Origin: Acorus gramineus
Taxonomy: Eukaryota > Streptophyta > Magnoliopsida > Acorales > Acoraceae
Length of the DNA stretch: 64,000 nt
Assembly (NCBI GenBank): GCA_030737835.1
Contig: CM060847.1
Location: 14,271,101-14,335,100, forward strand
Direction: 5' to 3'
Positions 24,208 through 35,865 of the stretch are shown here, one piece after another; the first letter of the stretch is position 1; every line of letters begins with the position of its first letter. Made by a program: the position numbers and the translations under genes. The notes beneath the pieces are model-generated. The model was not told the DNA's origin and did not search any database. It was given only the letters and a program-made list of their open reading frames with translations.

Positions 24208-24484
24208 TTGACTGGGCCTTTAGAGTGCTGTCGCGTGACCTCTTTATATGTTGCTTACGTACCCCTTAGGGATTAAGTCACACGTAATTCTTTTTTCTGT
24301 CTTTGATTGGGCCTTTAGAGTATTGTCGCGTGACCTTTTTATAGGCTGTCTACGTACCCCTTGGGAATCAAGTCACACGTAGTTCCTTTACTGTGATTGA
24401 CTGGGCCTTTAGAGTGTTGTTGTGCGACCTCTTTATAAGCTGCTTACGTACCCTTTGGGGATCAAGTCACACGTAGTTCCTTTG
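24208..24484. repeat. 94-bp tandem repeat, three copies, within LTR-like sequence
   Basis: Units aligned on GGGCCTTTAGAGT start at 24208, 24302 and 24396, an exact 94-bp period. Each carries TTACGTACCCCTTGGGGATC- and AAGTCACACGTAGTTCC-like motifs. The following 24490-24960 is GC-richer than its surroundings and ends TCGTGGTGCGGATTTTTACC, resembling the end of a Ty3/gypsy LTR. No LTR partner, coding domain or primer-binding site was found, so the class is a guess. Confidence 0.6.
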
Positions 24485-25888
24485 ACTGAACTTGTAATTG
24501 CCTTGTCACTAAGTGCTTAGTGAGCTTTTTTTCAGGGAAACGTTCTCCACGTCAGACCCTTGATTACCCACGTTTTGTAGGTAGTGGGCCGTAATTACCA
24601 ACTTGGCAGTTACAAGAGTTTCATTCCTCTGATCGTTTCTTCAATTTCCTCGTTGCCCTTTGGCCTACTCGTTTACCCGCCTTGTCATTTTGAGTAGATT
24701 TGCGAGGCGGAAGATCACCCAACCAGACCTCTTGTCTGGTCGTGCCTTAACTGCTCGGGGTGATATTCTTTCGCGAGGTGCCTGACTGTCCGACTAGACC
24801 CTGGATCTACTCGTGTTAATGCCTCTGGGAAAGTCATCGTTGCTCAGAATCTAGCCCCTGATTCACGAGGCCCACACATGACCCATATCCATCTTGCTAT
24901 GACACGTCAGTCCTGGCGTGACACATGTCGTGGTGCGGATTTTTACCTCTAAATATATATATATGACAGTGATGATGACGACTTATTTGAAATAGTAGCG
25001 TGCCTTGGTTATTTCTGTAAGCACATGCCACAGAGAAAATGAGGTTTGTGTACGATTACATATCAAGAACAAAGTAGCTAAAAAGCGGTAACTGAAATCT
25101 AACCTGCCATTAGACTCATCAAAGACGAGAACAAGCGGATTGTATATATCAAAATGAATATGTTCAAATTTGATAACAACGAACCTCAATCAATTACATA
25201 ATGTCATTTGAAAAAGAGTTCATCAAACATATGCATAAACCAAATTATAATAAATACAAATAATATAATAAATAATCTAATTCGATGATGGATGCTGTGA
25301 AAAATTATAAAGTATATATGTCGATTGAATATACTAATTTTTATTCATATTTTTTATATTTATATATATCTGAATTAAGAAAAATATATATGATAAAAGA
25401 CCCCACAAAAAGAATTGTATAATATATAATATTCTAGTATATATGTTTGGAACAAAATTATATAAAAAATTTACATTTATAGCTAAAAAGAATCTCAATT
25501 TGATAGTGATGCAGTGTAGATAATATTATGATATCGCAATAAATTAAATATTAAAAAAATTGCTACAAAAATTAAATTCGTAGCCAAAAGTCATATATTT
25601 TGCAGCAAACAGTCATATCTTTTGTTACGAATATCAAATTCACAGCTAAAAGTTATATTGTTTGTTACAAACATAAATTTTGCAGCAAAAAATTATATCA
25701 TAAAAAGTTAGAGCATTTACTACGAAAGTTAGTTTCGCAGTTAAAAGATATATATTTTATTATGAAAATAATATTTCATAGAGAAAAATCATACATTCTA
25801 TAAGCCTTTAGCTACAAAAATAAGTTTCGCAGAAAAAGTTTCGTAGCACACCTTCGTGAGGAGACGCCTTGGTGATGTTAGTAGGAAT

Positions 25889-26475
25889 TGTTGGGTGTGA
25901 GCCCAGCCCAGATGGGCCTTTCTTTTGGTCCAGCCCATGATGGGCCCCTTTCTTTTGATTACATAGTTTGGTACCTATGCATGGATGAGGTAATGCACGT
26001 GAACAGTGCATAATATTTCTCTTTTGTTTTTTTGACAGACAAGAAGAGAGATTTGTATGCGGCAGCTTTTGTTCGGCAAAACAGAGAGAGAGAGGAGCAG
26101 TTCTCTTCAGGACTTCTTCTTCGTGGATTCCGACGTTGTTCAACGTGGTCTTCTTCTTTCAATTATTTAGAAGATCAGATTTAGGGTTCTTCTTGTGGTA
26201 ACCCTGTATCCCTCTCTTATATTTGTATTCCTCAAGTTTTGGGCAAAACTTGAGAAGACATAATTTTTCATTATATTTTTAATATAGTGGATTGCTGCTG
26301 GAGTACCCCGTGGATGTAGGCTTAAGTCAAACCACGTTAAATTTGGTGTTGTTTGGTGGTTTGCTTGTCTTTATATTTTTCTGATTGCTTTGGTGATTAT
26401 TTTGGGCTGCATAAATATTTTTTCGCGATTAGTATTATTTATTTCACTCAAATAAAATTGTTAAAAATCTCAACA
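25889..26475 (+). mobile_element. Solo LTR, Ty1/copia-like
   Basis: The block starts TGTTGGG and ends CAACA. It is flanked by the 5-bp direct repeat GGAAT at 25884-25888 and 26476-26480. Inside, GGAGTACCCCGTGGATGTAG at about 26299 and AACCACGTTAAAT are motifs common near the R/U5 part of plant copia LTRs. No internal retroelement sequence lies on either side, so it is a solo LTR left by recombination between two LTRs. Short ORFs at 25808-26162 fall inside it and are not genes. Confidence 0.85.
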
Positions 26476-27313
26476 GGAATTGTGGAGGATCTACATAGTT
26501 ACGTTGTTGGGACGAAAAGACACGAAGAAAATAGAAGAATAGTGTCTATGGAAACCGTAAATTTCAAATGATCATGAGTTTAATTTGATCAAAACAACTT
26601 ATATCATATATAATTTTGAGGTTGCTTCGCGAGCCCGTCGCAATGGGAACATCCTTAGACACCTTGCGGTCATATCAGTTTTCAAAAATTCACTCGGTAC
26701 AACATCTGAAAGTCATTTTTAAGAAATTATCACTTATAATAATTCACTATTTTTTATTTTTTTTTACAAATATTATAATTTGGAATCCTAAAGTAATAAT
26801 CACCCTTCATTAGTTGGGGTTGAAATTCAGATTTTTAGGATACCTTTTAGATTTTTAAATTATTTAATTAGGTTGTTATCTATTTTTAATTTAGTACATT
26901 TTTATATGTTTGACATGAAGAGCATGTTATTGCTAATTGTGGCTTACAAAAAATACTGTCATCACCAATATATGGTTATCTTTTGAATTAAAAATTTAAA
27001 AATTCTCTTTAAATAAAGTCCAAAAATTTTAAATTTTATATCCCAAAATTTTCAAATTCGAATTTCAAACTCTTAACTAAAATGTAAATTTTAAATTTTC
27101 TATTAAAAAAGACATTCATCAGCATGCACAAAACAATCAAATTTAATAAAAAAAATATAAAAGATTATGCCATATCTTAATATTTGCAATGCAGATACAA
27201 AATTATCCATGATGTAAATATATGAAAGTTGCACATATAGTTATGTCAAAATTAAAACATGTATTATTCTTTATCGTGGTTGACTCTCGATATGAATGTT
27301 TAATAACTTTTAA

Positions 27314-27527
27314 TGGGCTGTTTGGGAGTGCGATGGAAACCTCCGCGTTCCAATAAGCGAGGGGTTGAAATCCCACGTTTGAAAAACATTATTTTCTTGA
27401 AGCTTCTCAAACACGGACCATTTTGCACATAAAACGGGTGAAACATGTCTGAAACTCCCAACACCCATTTATGTTTGGATCCAGGTGGAGTTGAAGAATC
27501 CGCTCCACTATGGATTCAAACGGGACC
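27314..27527. mobile_element. Tourist-like MITE
   Basis: A 214-bp element with ends TGGGCTGTTTGGGAG and CAAACGGGACC, flanked by TAA on both sides. The matching position in repeat copy A (around 4536-4545) has no insertion, which supports it being mobile. Confidence 0.7.
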
Positions 27528-27545
27528 TAAAAGTCTAACAACTTA

Positions 27546-27764
27546 GGTCGTGTTTGGGACTGAGACGGGGAAGCCCGCGCCCGCCAACTCGAGCCGCGGT
27601 AGAGAAACATTGTTTCTAGAGCTTCTCTATCGTGGACAATAATGGTTTGGAAACGTCATTTTTGTTACCCCAACGTGGATGTGGAGTTTTTGTTTAGATG
27701 GAAGGTGGCATTTCGCCGCATTTGCTGGCCCAGAATCCGTGCCAACATGGTTCCAAGCAAGGCC
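27546..27764. mobile_element. Tourist-like MITE, adjacent
   Basis: A 219-bp element with ends GGTCGTGTTTGGGAC and CCAAGCAAGGCC, flanked by TTA on both sides. It sits only 18 bp from the preceding 214-bp MITE, and repeat copy A again shows an empty site. Confidence 0.7.
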
Positions 27765-28500
27765 TTAATCCCCAACGCGAAGCAGATATGCTCGTGGTAA
27801 ATTGCGCCTTAACAAGTGAAATTAAGGGGCAATCAAGCTAGATATACATATTTAGTACTATGTTAGTATTCATCAGTCGCCTAGAAAGTGGCTCAATTTT
27901 TGGGGGATATTGATCATTTGATCTGTTTTAAAGTGTCACAAGTCACAGATCGTGGTAGTGAAGCTCCAATGTGGTGTACACTGTCCAACATGGTAGCTAG
28001 GTTAGCACGTTGTCACCAGTTTGGATATCATTCCAATATTGGAACAATGTAAACCTGATTTTACATTTTTTATTTATTTAGGTTCTTAATTTTTATTATT
28101 TGATTTTTTTTTCTCTAGTGTGTGATATTACAAGTAATGAAGTGCCTTAATCTATTGCCGCTTGTATATGCATATAGCAAATGAATTAAGAAAAAAAAAA
28201 ACAGTTAAAGAGCACCGCTACAACATTTAAGTAGAAGTGTTTATTACGTGTATGCAATTTTTTTAGTTAATTAATTCATGTAATTCATTAAAATATATAT
28301 TTTTAATTAAAAAACACATGCTTCAATAATAATAAAAAAAATCAAATCACGTAGCTACTACATCCATCACAATTTCCATACCACCAATTGTTTGCAATAA
28401 AAGAAAAGAAAATATTTGTTTAGCATTTGACAGAAAAAAAAGCCCAGAGAACCATCATAATCATTTGCATGGGTTGAAGTCCACAAATCATACCATGTTA

Positions 28501-29507
28501 GAGCATCTCCAAAAGATTACTTAATGTTTTTTTTCATTGTAGGAAAAAAAAAACTTTCTATAATATGTAGGGAGTTTTTTTTTTTTTTTTAACACTAAAA
28601 AAACCTCTTCATTCTTATCTTATCTTGGTTCCAAATAACCCATTTACCTCGATTCAAATTTATAAATTACAAGATCTAAAATCATATTCTATAATTCATT
28701 GAATATTGACATGAAATAAAGATTATTTAAAAAACATAATAAATAAATAAATATATTAAAATTCATAAATAATTTGATCACTTTGCAATTTTAAAAACTC
28801 TCGAACGGTTGAAAATGAAAAACACAAAAAACCAAATCACCACTTTTACATACACTTGAATCAATCACCACTTCAACCCAATCAAACCTAGCCCAACAGC
28901 AACATCTCTAAAGATCAATAAAACTCATAAATTACAACCTAACAGTAGCACTTGAATTCGTGTATTGAAAAAGATTCGAATTGAAATCATCACTCTCATA
29001 TAGACGGAGACAGAGAAATGAAAACATGTTAGCACAACCTATTGTATACCATTTTTTCTGAATGAAAACTCATAAATAAAACTCAACCCAATAAACCCTG
29101 CAAAAAAAAAAAAAAAAAAAAATTGCCAATGGTGAATCGTTGATGCAGATTCGAATCTTTGAAGGGGTTTGATTTCTTGCCGGTAGCAAAAAAAAAAAAT
29201 TTGTCGGTGGTGAATCTTTGAAGGTATTTGTTTTCTTTTTTCAAGGGTTTCCACGGGAGAGAACATAGAACATGAGATCGGGATAGAGAAGTTCACTGAA
29301 AAGATTAAGTTTTATTCAAGGGTAGTGTGGTCTTTTCATTTTGACTTTACAATATAGTTTTTCCTACAAAGCTCCATATATGTATGCAGCGTTGTAGGAA
29401 AAAAATAAGATAAGGAGCATTTCAAGGAGTTTCTTGAACTTTTTTTTTCTAATTTCAGCTCTCTCTGATAAGGAATGAACAATGTATGGAGGCTTTTGAA
29501 GATGCTC
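28501..29507. mobile_element. TIR element with GAGCATCT ends
   Basis: A 1007-bp element with ends GAGCATCTCCAAAAG and CTTTTGAAGATGCTC, flanked by TTA on both sides, a PIF/Harbinger-type target site. The interior carries inverted copies of TTTTTTTCCTACAA-like sequence and long A/T tracts. It separates the minus-strand eIF1-like gene from its repeated downstream flank. The open frames inside have no recognisable product. Confidence 0.7.
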
Positions 29508-29723
29508 TTACAATCAGGAGAACAAAAAAACCTTAACAAGAACAGGAATTACAACACAATATGACGAGACCCGTGACATAATAAGCTAAAACACCAAACC
29601 CAACATAGAGACATAAGAACATAATGTGTGTGTGTATTAAGAACACATTAATACATGCACATTATGCATATTTATATAATTATATATAGAAGAGATATAA
29701 TGTCCTCTCACCCGCAGAGACGG

Positions 29724-32172
29724 CTAAGCTTTCGGAGAAGAGTTTTCCTTTTCCTGTTGTACTATAACTGATATCCCCCATTTCAATTGTAGATCTTTGG
29801 AACCATTAGGAGCATTCAAATAGTTGACGTGCTTAAAATCGTTCCTCGTAATAATACGGTGCTGTGAATAAAATAAAATAAAAATGAATTTGTGTGAGAA
29901 ACCAAGAGAACATCCGACCGGTAGTGCAGAGACACTGGGGCTTACCTGAAAAAGAAAGTTTAGTGCGTCCGTCATCCGGTCTCCCTCCAGTTCAATGTGC
30001 TGCAATTGACCGGAGCACTTATTAGCAACATAACACTTTGGTGTATGTACCACTAATTAGTTACATTGATTACACATATTGGATCTTGTCATATAAATAA
30101 ATAAAGCAACAGGAACCAAAATGTTCAATGTATCTTTCCAATTAATTAAAACCTGGGCCTAAAAAAACAAACCATAACAAATTTTTCATTAGAATACTGA
30201 ACAATTGATTAACTAATTTAAATAGATTTTTGTTATAAAAAAAAGTTCATTTTGAGATAATTTATTATAGATGAAAAACAACTTTATAGTCCACCTTAAA
30301 CAATTCAGGTGTGCTCTGCTCGGACATGGATTCAAGCAAGAGAAAAGAAAAGAACAAAGTGCAAGAGAAAAGAAAAGAACAAAGTAAAAGGTTTTTATTT
30401 ATTTATTTATCATAACTATTTTTTTTTATATCCCTATAAAATGGTATAATAAATTAATCTTACAAAAATTATAAATAAATATTTATGAGTGTATTGTATA
30501 TATGGATTTGTTTCACTTTGAATAACTTTTTTCAAGCCCCATTACAAAAAATCGTACGGTTTTGAATATATATTTAATGAATGTTCTTATCTATTTTAAA
30601 TATCAAACTTGTTGAGTTTAAGAAAAATACTTAATACTTTTCTAAATATAAGAATAAAAATTTAATTGAAATTTTAATTTAATTAGCTCACCCCAATATT
30701 ACTGCCTGTACCCTTTACTACAACGCCATTGATGGAGTAATCCTGCCTGAGATCTTGGAGGAGCTTGTTTAAGTTCTTGACTTTCTTATCCAAAATTCGG
30801 ATAAAAGTAACTGGCGTGCCCGTGCTCGTGCCCGTGCTCGTGCCCTCGACCTTGTCCATCAGCAGCACAGACACTTTTTCACCATCTATGGGATCTGCAT
30901 CAAAATAACAAAATAGCAAGGCACACAATGATTGTTACATACCACCTATAATTAGTCGGCCAAAAAAAATATGACCAACGTCGGTGTAAGTGGTGTGTGT
31001 GTGTGTGTGTTTGAAAATATAAAGACGGATGCATGGTTCACTTGAACGGTTCAAGTCCACAGAGATCAACTGTTTGAGTCTCCTCCCAATTTCCACTCCT
31101 CTCTATTTTAGGGAACAAATAGAGAGAAAGATTTTAAGGCCTACTTTGGTAAATTAATAAATATTTATGATAAGTTAGTCTAATTTAAGGGGATACAATT
31201 TTAAGACTCAGTTTGGTAAAAGTTTTTATTATCCTCATTTTTTTGTGTTCTTATCTTGAATCTTATATTTAGATCACATTGTCTAAAATATTGGATAACC
31301 TAATATATATATATATATATAGTCTACCTTTACTATTAATTGGGTATTAATATTATTGGTTTCAAGAAATTTTTTTTGTTTTTGTTTTTTATGGAAAAGA
31401 ACAGTCATAAAAGTTGTCCATGTTTTATAAAATAGGATTAAAAAATGATAATAAAGTTTATTTCACCTTTTACCCATAACAAAATATCCCTATTTTTTTT
31501 TCTTTCAAAATGTGGACAATTTTTCATACTTTATCTTTTTTTTTCTTATGCCATAGGGGGATAACATATGATTTAACTCAATTATTTCCTTATCCCCATG
31601 CGAAACTAGGCCTAAGGGTTTTTTTGGTGGAACCAAATATGTTTATTGTCATTTTAAAATTGGAACAACTATACATAGTTTATTCAGATTATTTTTTATA
31701 TCAAATGGGGATAAACTGTTCTCCCACTTACTTATCCTCATAATTGTCTTTTATTTTACCATTTATCCCTTGCTCGACCAACCCTAAAGACAATAATTGC
31801 GAATTGACGAAAAAAATTATAGTGGGGGTCAATCTAGTTGTTTTAAAGAAAAGTAATTTGTGATTATGGTTTGAACCTGTCTCCTTTCCATGCCGGGCAT
31901 GTATTTCAAAACAAAAAAACGATAGAGTCCATAATTCAATTATTGGCAATAAAATTCACAAATTCAAGAGTTCTAATTTCAGTGTTTATCAAAAACCAAA
32001 AAAAAAAAAGCCAAAAACACCAAAGGAAATACTCTATTAATAAAATAAAAAACTTCTAATTATAAATTTATAATAATAAGAAAAAGGATGATCAAACATC
32101 AATATATATCATAGACTAACCTTCAAAAAATGTGGACATATTTATTTCCTTGGTTCCAAACCTCGACGCCAT
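29724..32172 (-). CDS. Divergent eIF1/SUI1-like protein, 148 residues
   Basis: Four exons on the minus strand: 32172-32121, 30894-30692, 29999-29946 and 29861-29724, all GT-AG. Intron phases equal those of canonical eIF1, exon 3 is 54 bp in both, and the first junction also splits an Asp codon. It starts MASRFGTKEINMSTFFE-DP. The SUI1 fold is traceable through LDKKVKNLNKLLQDLRQDYSINGVVV, HIELEGDRMTDALNFLF and RIITRNDFKHVNYL. The basic NGRKSLTT loop is replaced by GTSTGTSTGTP, encoded by a 12-bp tandem repeat at 30815-30845. The C-terminus is extended by about 30 residues past the usual end. Its 3' sequence and the intron before exon 2 resemble those of the 44.3-kb gene. The intact frame over four exons suggests it is or recently was functional. 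Its role is unknown; ordinary eIF1 activity is doubtful without the basic loop. Confidence 0.8.
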
Positions 32173-32277
32173 AGTTAAGAAACGATGGTCGACAACACGA
32201 ATACACTTATATTTATTTATTTAAATCACCAATACACTGCTGTCGCAAATAAATTCCTTCCACTCCATGTCGATCTA

Positions 32278-32283
32278 CTTATA
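32278..32283 (-). promoter_or_regulatory. TATA box of the minus-strand eIF1-like gene
   Basis: TATAAG on the minus strand about 105 bp before the ATG. The region just upstream (minus-strand TTTAACTCAAGGTAAGAGTC, then CTAACCTTGGTTA) is clearly similar to the region before the TATA box of the gene at 44.3 kb (TTTAACTCAAGGTATGAGTC, then CCAACCATGGTTA), so the promoters are paralogous. Confidence 0.6.
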
Positions 32284-33331
32284 CAGACCGTGCCGCAACT
32301 CTAACCAAGGTTAGCAGGGACTCTTACCTTGAGTTAAACTGTGGTTTAATTTGGTCGATTCGATCAAGACGGACGGTGAACGTGGCCATCCAAACTTTTG
32401 GCGTGGAAATGCCGCAAATTATAAAGGTACCGAATAAAATTACATCTACACCCTTCTTTTCTTTTTTCTTTGTGACAGAAAATATTCGTTGCATTTTTTA
32501 TAAAATAGATTCGTCCACTCTTGTCGTCTCAGGAATAAGTTCTTTGCACATCTCTGATCCAAAACGTTGTTACGTGCCGCGATTGGTTCCTGTTATATAT
32601 ATATATATATATTTTATACTCTTTTTGAAGTAATTCAGCCTTCGATTGGACCGCGTAATAAGTTTAGGAAAAGAATTATGTTACACTCAATCATTTTTAT
32701 AGTTACAAATACAGGTTATATGTCTCGTTGGCCTCTACTAGTCCCTATATCGAGATAATACATAACTTGTTCGTTGAAATTATTTTATATTTTTATAAAT
32801 GATATCATTGAATTCATTAAATTATATATTTTGCTTTTTTATAAAAATACATACCGTATTTGATGATGTACCTGATTTTAAAAACAATGAAAACATGTAA
32901 AAGGGATTGCGTGTAACATATTCATTAGGAAAATGATATGTTCAACCCCAAATTCAGTTTTATCCACAGCCCATACTGTTTTTTTTTTTTTAAATAAAAA
33001 CTATACGTTCTATTATTGAAGTACACGTTGTTTTATGAAATAAAGTATACAATGAAATTCAATAATATATTTTTTTCGTTTTGAAAAAATGAATTTTTTT
33101 GTGTCATACATTATGATAGAACTCCATACGCTATAATAGTGTTGTAATATCTATTGTCGATCGATCAAGTTCCCTCTCTTCTCCTGTCTTCTCCTTGTCG
33201 ATCGAGGACGAAAAAATGCTCCAACAACATCCCTTTTAAAAGTTGCACGTGATAGTTTATCCATGCACAATTTTGATTAAATGAATAATTTTGGATTAGC
33301 ATACTTGATCAGGTATCATTATAAACTTTTA
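32284..33331. other. Upstream region of the eIF1-like gene, otherwise empty
   Basis: About 32290-32400 is the promoter-proximal sequence shared with the 44.3-kb paralog. Beyond it the DNA is AT-rich, with an (AT)n run near 32595-32612 and no credible gene. Confidence 0.4.
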
Positions 33332-33755
33332 GCCCATGTTTGGTTCGATAATAGTATCCAGAATAAGTGATAGTTAGTCGGAATAGCCTTAAAATAGGTT
33401 TAGAAAGTTGGAACAATTATGAATTTGTACGTCAGAATGAATTGGTATAAAGTGATATATGGATTCCAATCAACTCCTGGAATTAAGTTATTCCAGGTTA
33501 TTCAACTCAAAGGAATATACGGGTCCGCTGGTAAATCAATTGTCATCACCTCTTATAAATCAATTGTCATCATTTTTTTATCTTTTATAATTTTTATTCA
33601 TACCTTATTTACATTTTATCCAAATGATAAAACACTTTATTATTATGTTTTTCAAAAAGAATAATTTAAAATACAACAAAACAAAAATTAATTTATTTTT
33701 ATTTATATTAAAATAATCATAAATCAATTTTATAATTGTGCAACTAAACGCACCC
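33332..33755. mobile_element. Tourist-like MITE, same family as 45577-46010
   Basis: Ends GCCCATGTTTGGTTCG and CAACTAAACGCACCC, flanked by TTA on both sides. The interior (GTGATATATGGATTCCAATC, CACCTCTTATAAATCA) is closely similar to the element at 45577. At 424 bp it is non-autonomous. Confidence 0.75.
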
Positions 33756-33785
33756 TTAATTGTTCTATCGAAACGGAGGTTGGGT

Positions 33786-34600
33786 ATAGGCCTGTCAACG
33801 GGTCGGGTCGAGGTGGACCCGGACCCGACCCGTGACAGGACCCGGCAGGTCCGGGTCCAACCCAGGACCCGGCGGGTCCGGGGAAATGTGGACCCGGACC
33901 CGGACCCGGACCCGTCGGGTCCAGGTCCGACCCGACCCGGATGGTTGGGTAAAAAAAAAAAAAAAAAAAGAGAAGAGCTTATGTATTTGTTTGCCTTATC
34001 ATTCTATTTGAAATTTTTTGTAATAAAACATCATTATTAATGAGATTATGTTTGAATATAATTTTATACAATTCAAAAGAAGTAAATGAATTATTAAACA
34101 ACATCCAAAACAATAATCATTAACATAAAAAACATATTAACTTAAATAATAAACATAACTAACCTAAACAACATTCAAAACAATATTAACCTAAACAACA
34201 TTCAAAACAATAAACACTAACTTATTAACCTAAATAATAAACATAAATCATGCAACAAACTAATTAATCATACAAATTCAAAAGCTAATAAGTTAATTGT
34301 TCAAAACAAACCGATTTATAGGCTTGTTATGATTATGATTTATGAACTTGTAGATACAAAAATAAGTTAAGTAAGAAATAAAATTATGTATCAACTAATA
34401 CTAATGGTTTTATAATATATGAGCATATTTTAATAAAACAATCGGATCTCGAGTCCAACGGATCGGGGCGGGGTGGACCCAGACCCGACCCGTTTGTTTG
34501 TTCGGGTCCGTCGGGTCAGATCCAACTCGGATCCGATTCAAATCGGATTAGATATATTACACGTGTAATTAAATCCGGGTCTAGTTGGGTACAAAACCAG
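33786..34600. repeat. GGGTCGGGTC-rich repeat element
   Basis: The unit begins AGGCCTGTCAACGGGTCGGG and is full of GGACCCGGACCCG motifs to 33945. An AT-rich core follows, then a second GC-rich block at 34440-34570 (CGACCCGTTTG, CGGGTCCGTCGGGTC). The structure resembles the GAGCCGA MITEs at 16.6 and 21.8 kb, but a clean right terminus and target duplication were not found. A similar block lies at 13040-13140. Confidence 0.5.
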
Positions 34601-35741
34601 GGTGCAGGGAATTTTCCTGGCCGACATTGATTTTATTTAGTTCAAGAATATTTTTGGTTGCTTGACAACGTTGAAAGTAGATCAAACTATGCTTTGTGAA
34701 AGGTAACTTAAGATTCGGATTGACATGAAAGAAAATAATAAGGAATAATGTGGAAAGTGGACATATAGTGCGCTAGGTTTTGATAAGCATACATGGGCCC
34801 ACACGTTCCGTGGCTTGTATATTTGTACGTGGTTTCTGATGGTGGAAAAAAAAAGGGATTTGTATTTTTTAATCCCCATAAAACATGTGATTTAATGATA
34901 ATCTCTTTATTTTTTTATATTATAGTTTAAGTTTTTAGATTTTAAGAGTGTGTTACTTATTAGTTCCTGGGAGGGACGTAATAACTAAATTGTTTGATTT
35001 TTTTATTAGTTCATGTAAGAGATTAAAAATAAACATATCCTTTAAATCTATGGATTTAAACTGTAATATGAAAAATTGAGGGACTGATAATTAAATTATA
35101 TAATTTATAGGGACTTAAAAAATAAAAAACCCAAATAAAAATCAGCATGACTAAATTTTTAATTCTACTATTTAAAATAAGACATCTCATCGAATCATTT
35201 TGAGTGAGGTTTGAAATGAGGAATTATTATATTTTCATTGATTTGTTATCTGCTTTCTTTTCTTTTAGATCCTTGTCCTTTAATTTGTATGTGAAGGACT
35301 ACACTTAGGGGTTTAAAACCAATTTAATTGGGTATTAACATAGGCTATTGACTTAGTCCCTCTTCGTCTCTATGTTCGCTCTCAATACTATCGTTCACTA
35401 GGTCTTTTTACTATTCTACCTGATCTGACGATATAAAGGAAGGATAATAACATGACTCGGAAGTTACCATCGCACACATCATATCGGATGAAGCTCATAC
35501 TGTAACCTGTTTTTCAAACTCATAATGAGATTTTGTTAGTCCAAATCGTTTCATACTGCAAAGTTCTCTAGAACTCGCAACTCGTGAAAGATTTGAGACG
35601 TGTGTACATGTCCCAACTTGTTATTTTTTTCACCCAAATAGTGAAACGTAACTACTGGTCTTATTGTTGTCTACTGCTACTCTTTTTTATTGTCACCATT
35701 TTCAATCTTGTTGATTGTGGCATGGTGTGATTTTTTAGATA

Positions 35742-35774
<33 letters not shown>

Positions 35775-35821
35775 CAAACAATTGGCCACATATGAAAATT
35801 GTGATTGTGGAGGTTGTTGAG
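34601..35821. other. No gene seen; possible eIF1 3'-flank relic
   Basis: Mostly AT-rich. The segment at about 35690-35740 (TTTTCAATCTTGTTGATTGT, then GGCATGGTGTGA) resembles eIF1 downstream sequence near 1721 (TTTTTCAATCTTGCTGATTG). It also resembles the flank of the 44.3-kb gene near 46640 (GATTGTGGCATGGTGTGATT). This could be a further duplicated remnant, interrupted by the copia insertion at 35822. An ATT microsatellite lies at 35744-35774. Confidence 0.3.
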
Positions 35822-35865
35822 TGTTAAATGTATATATATGTTAGGGTTAAGGGTAGATTAATCCT

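Larger units (their letters stand above)
20325..25850 (-). mobile_element. Internally deleted CACTA (En/Spm) element, with nested insertions
   Basis: The left terminus is CACTACAAGAAAAATGGG at 20325, the classic CACTA end. Subterminal repeats of the TTTCGTAGCAAAA type fill 20345-20540, and a second, inverted set (GCTACAAAAATTAAATTCGTAG and similar) lies at about 25560-25850. The transposase fragment lies on the minus strand just inside the left end. No matching CTTGTAGTG terminus is visible on the right, so that end is lost. A hAT MITE, a 94-bp tandem array and unassigned AT-rich DNA lie inside the interval. The exact right boundary is uncertain. Confidence 0.6.
26815..28170 (-). repeat. Repeated flank, copy B (inverted)
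   Basis: Reverse-complement counterpart of 4170-5415. Matching anchors are TATTGATCATTTGATCTGTT versus AACAGATCAAATGATCAATA, and ATCACCAATATATGGTTATC versus its complement. It lies downstream, on the same strand, of the minus-strand eIF1-like gene. It has gained two MITEs (27314-27764) and lacks the eIF1-relic stretch present in copy A. Confidence 0.75.

Noticed and set aside
24983..25803. Short ORFs near 25 kb
   Set aside because: They are built from CACTA subterminal repeats and AT-rich sequence, with repetitive peptides only.
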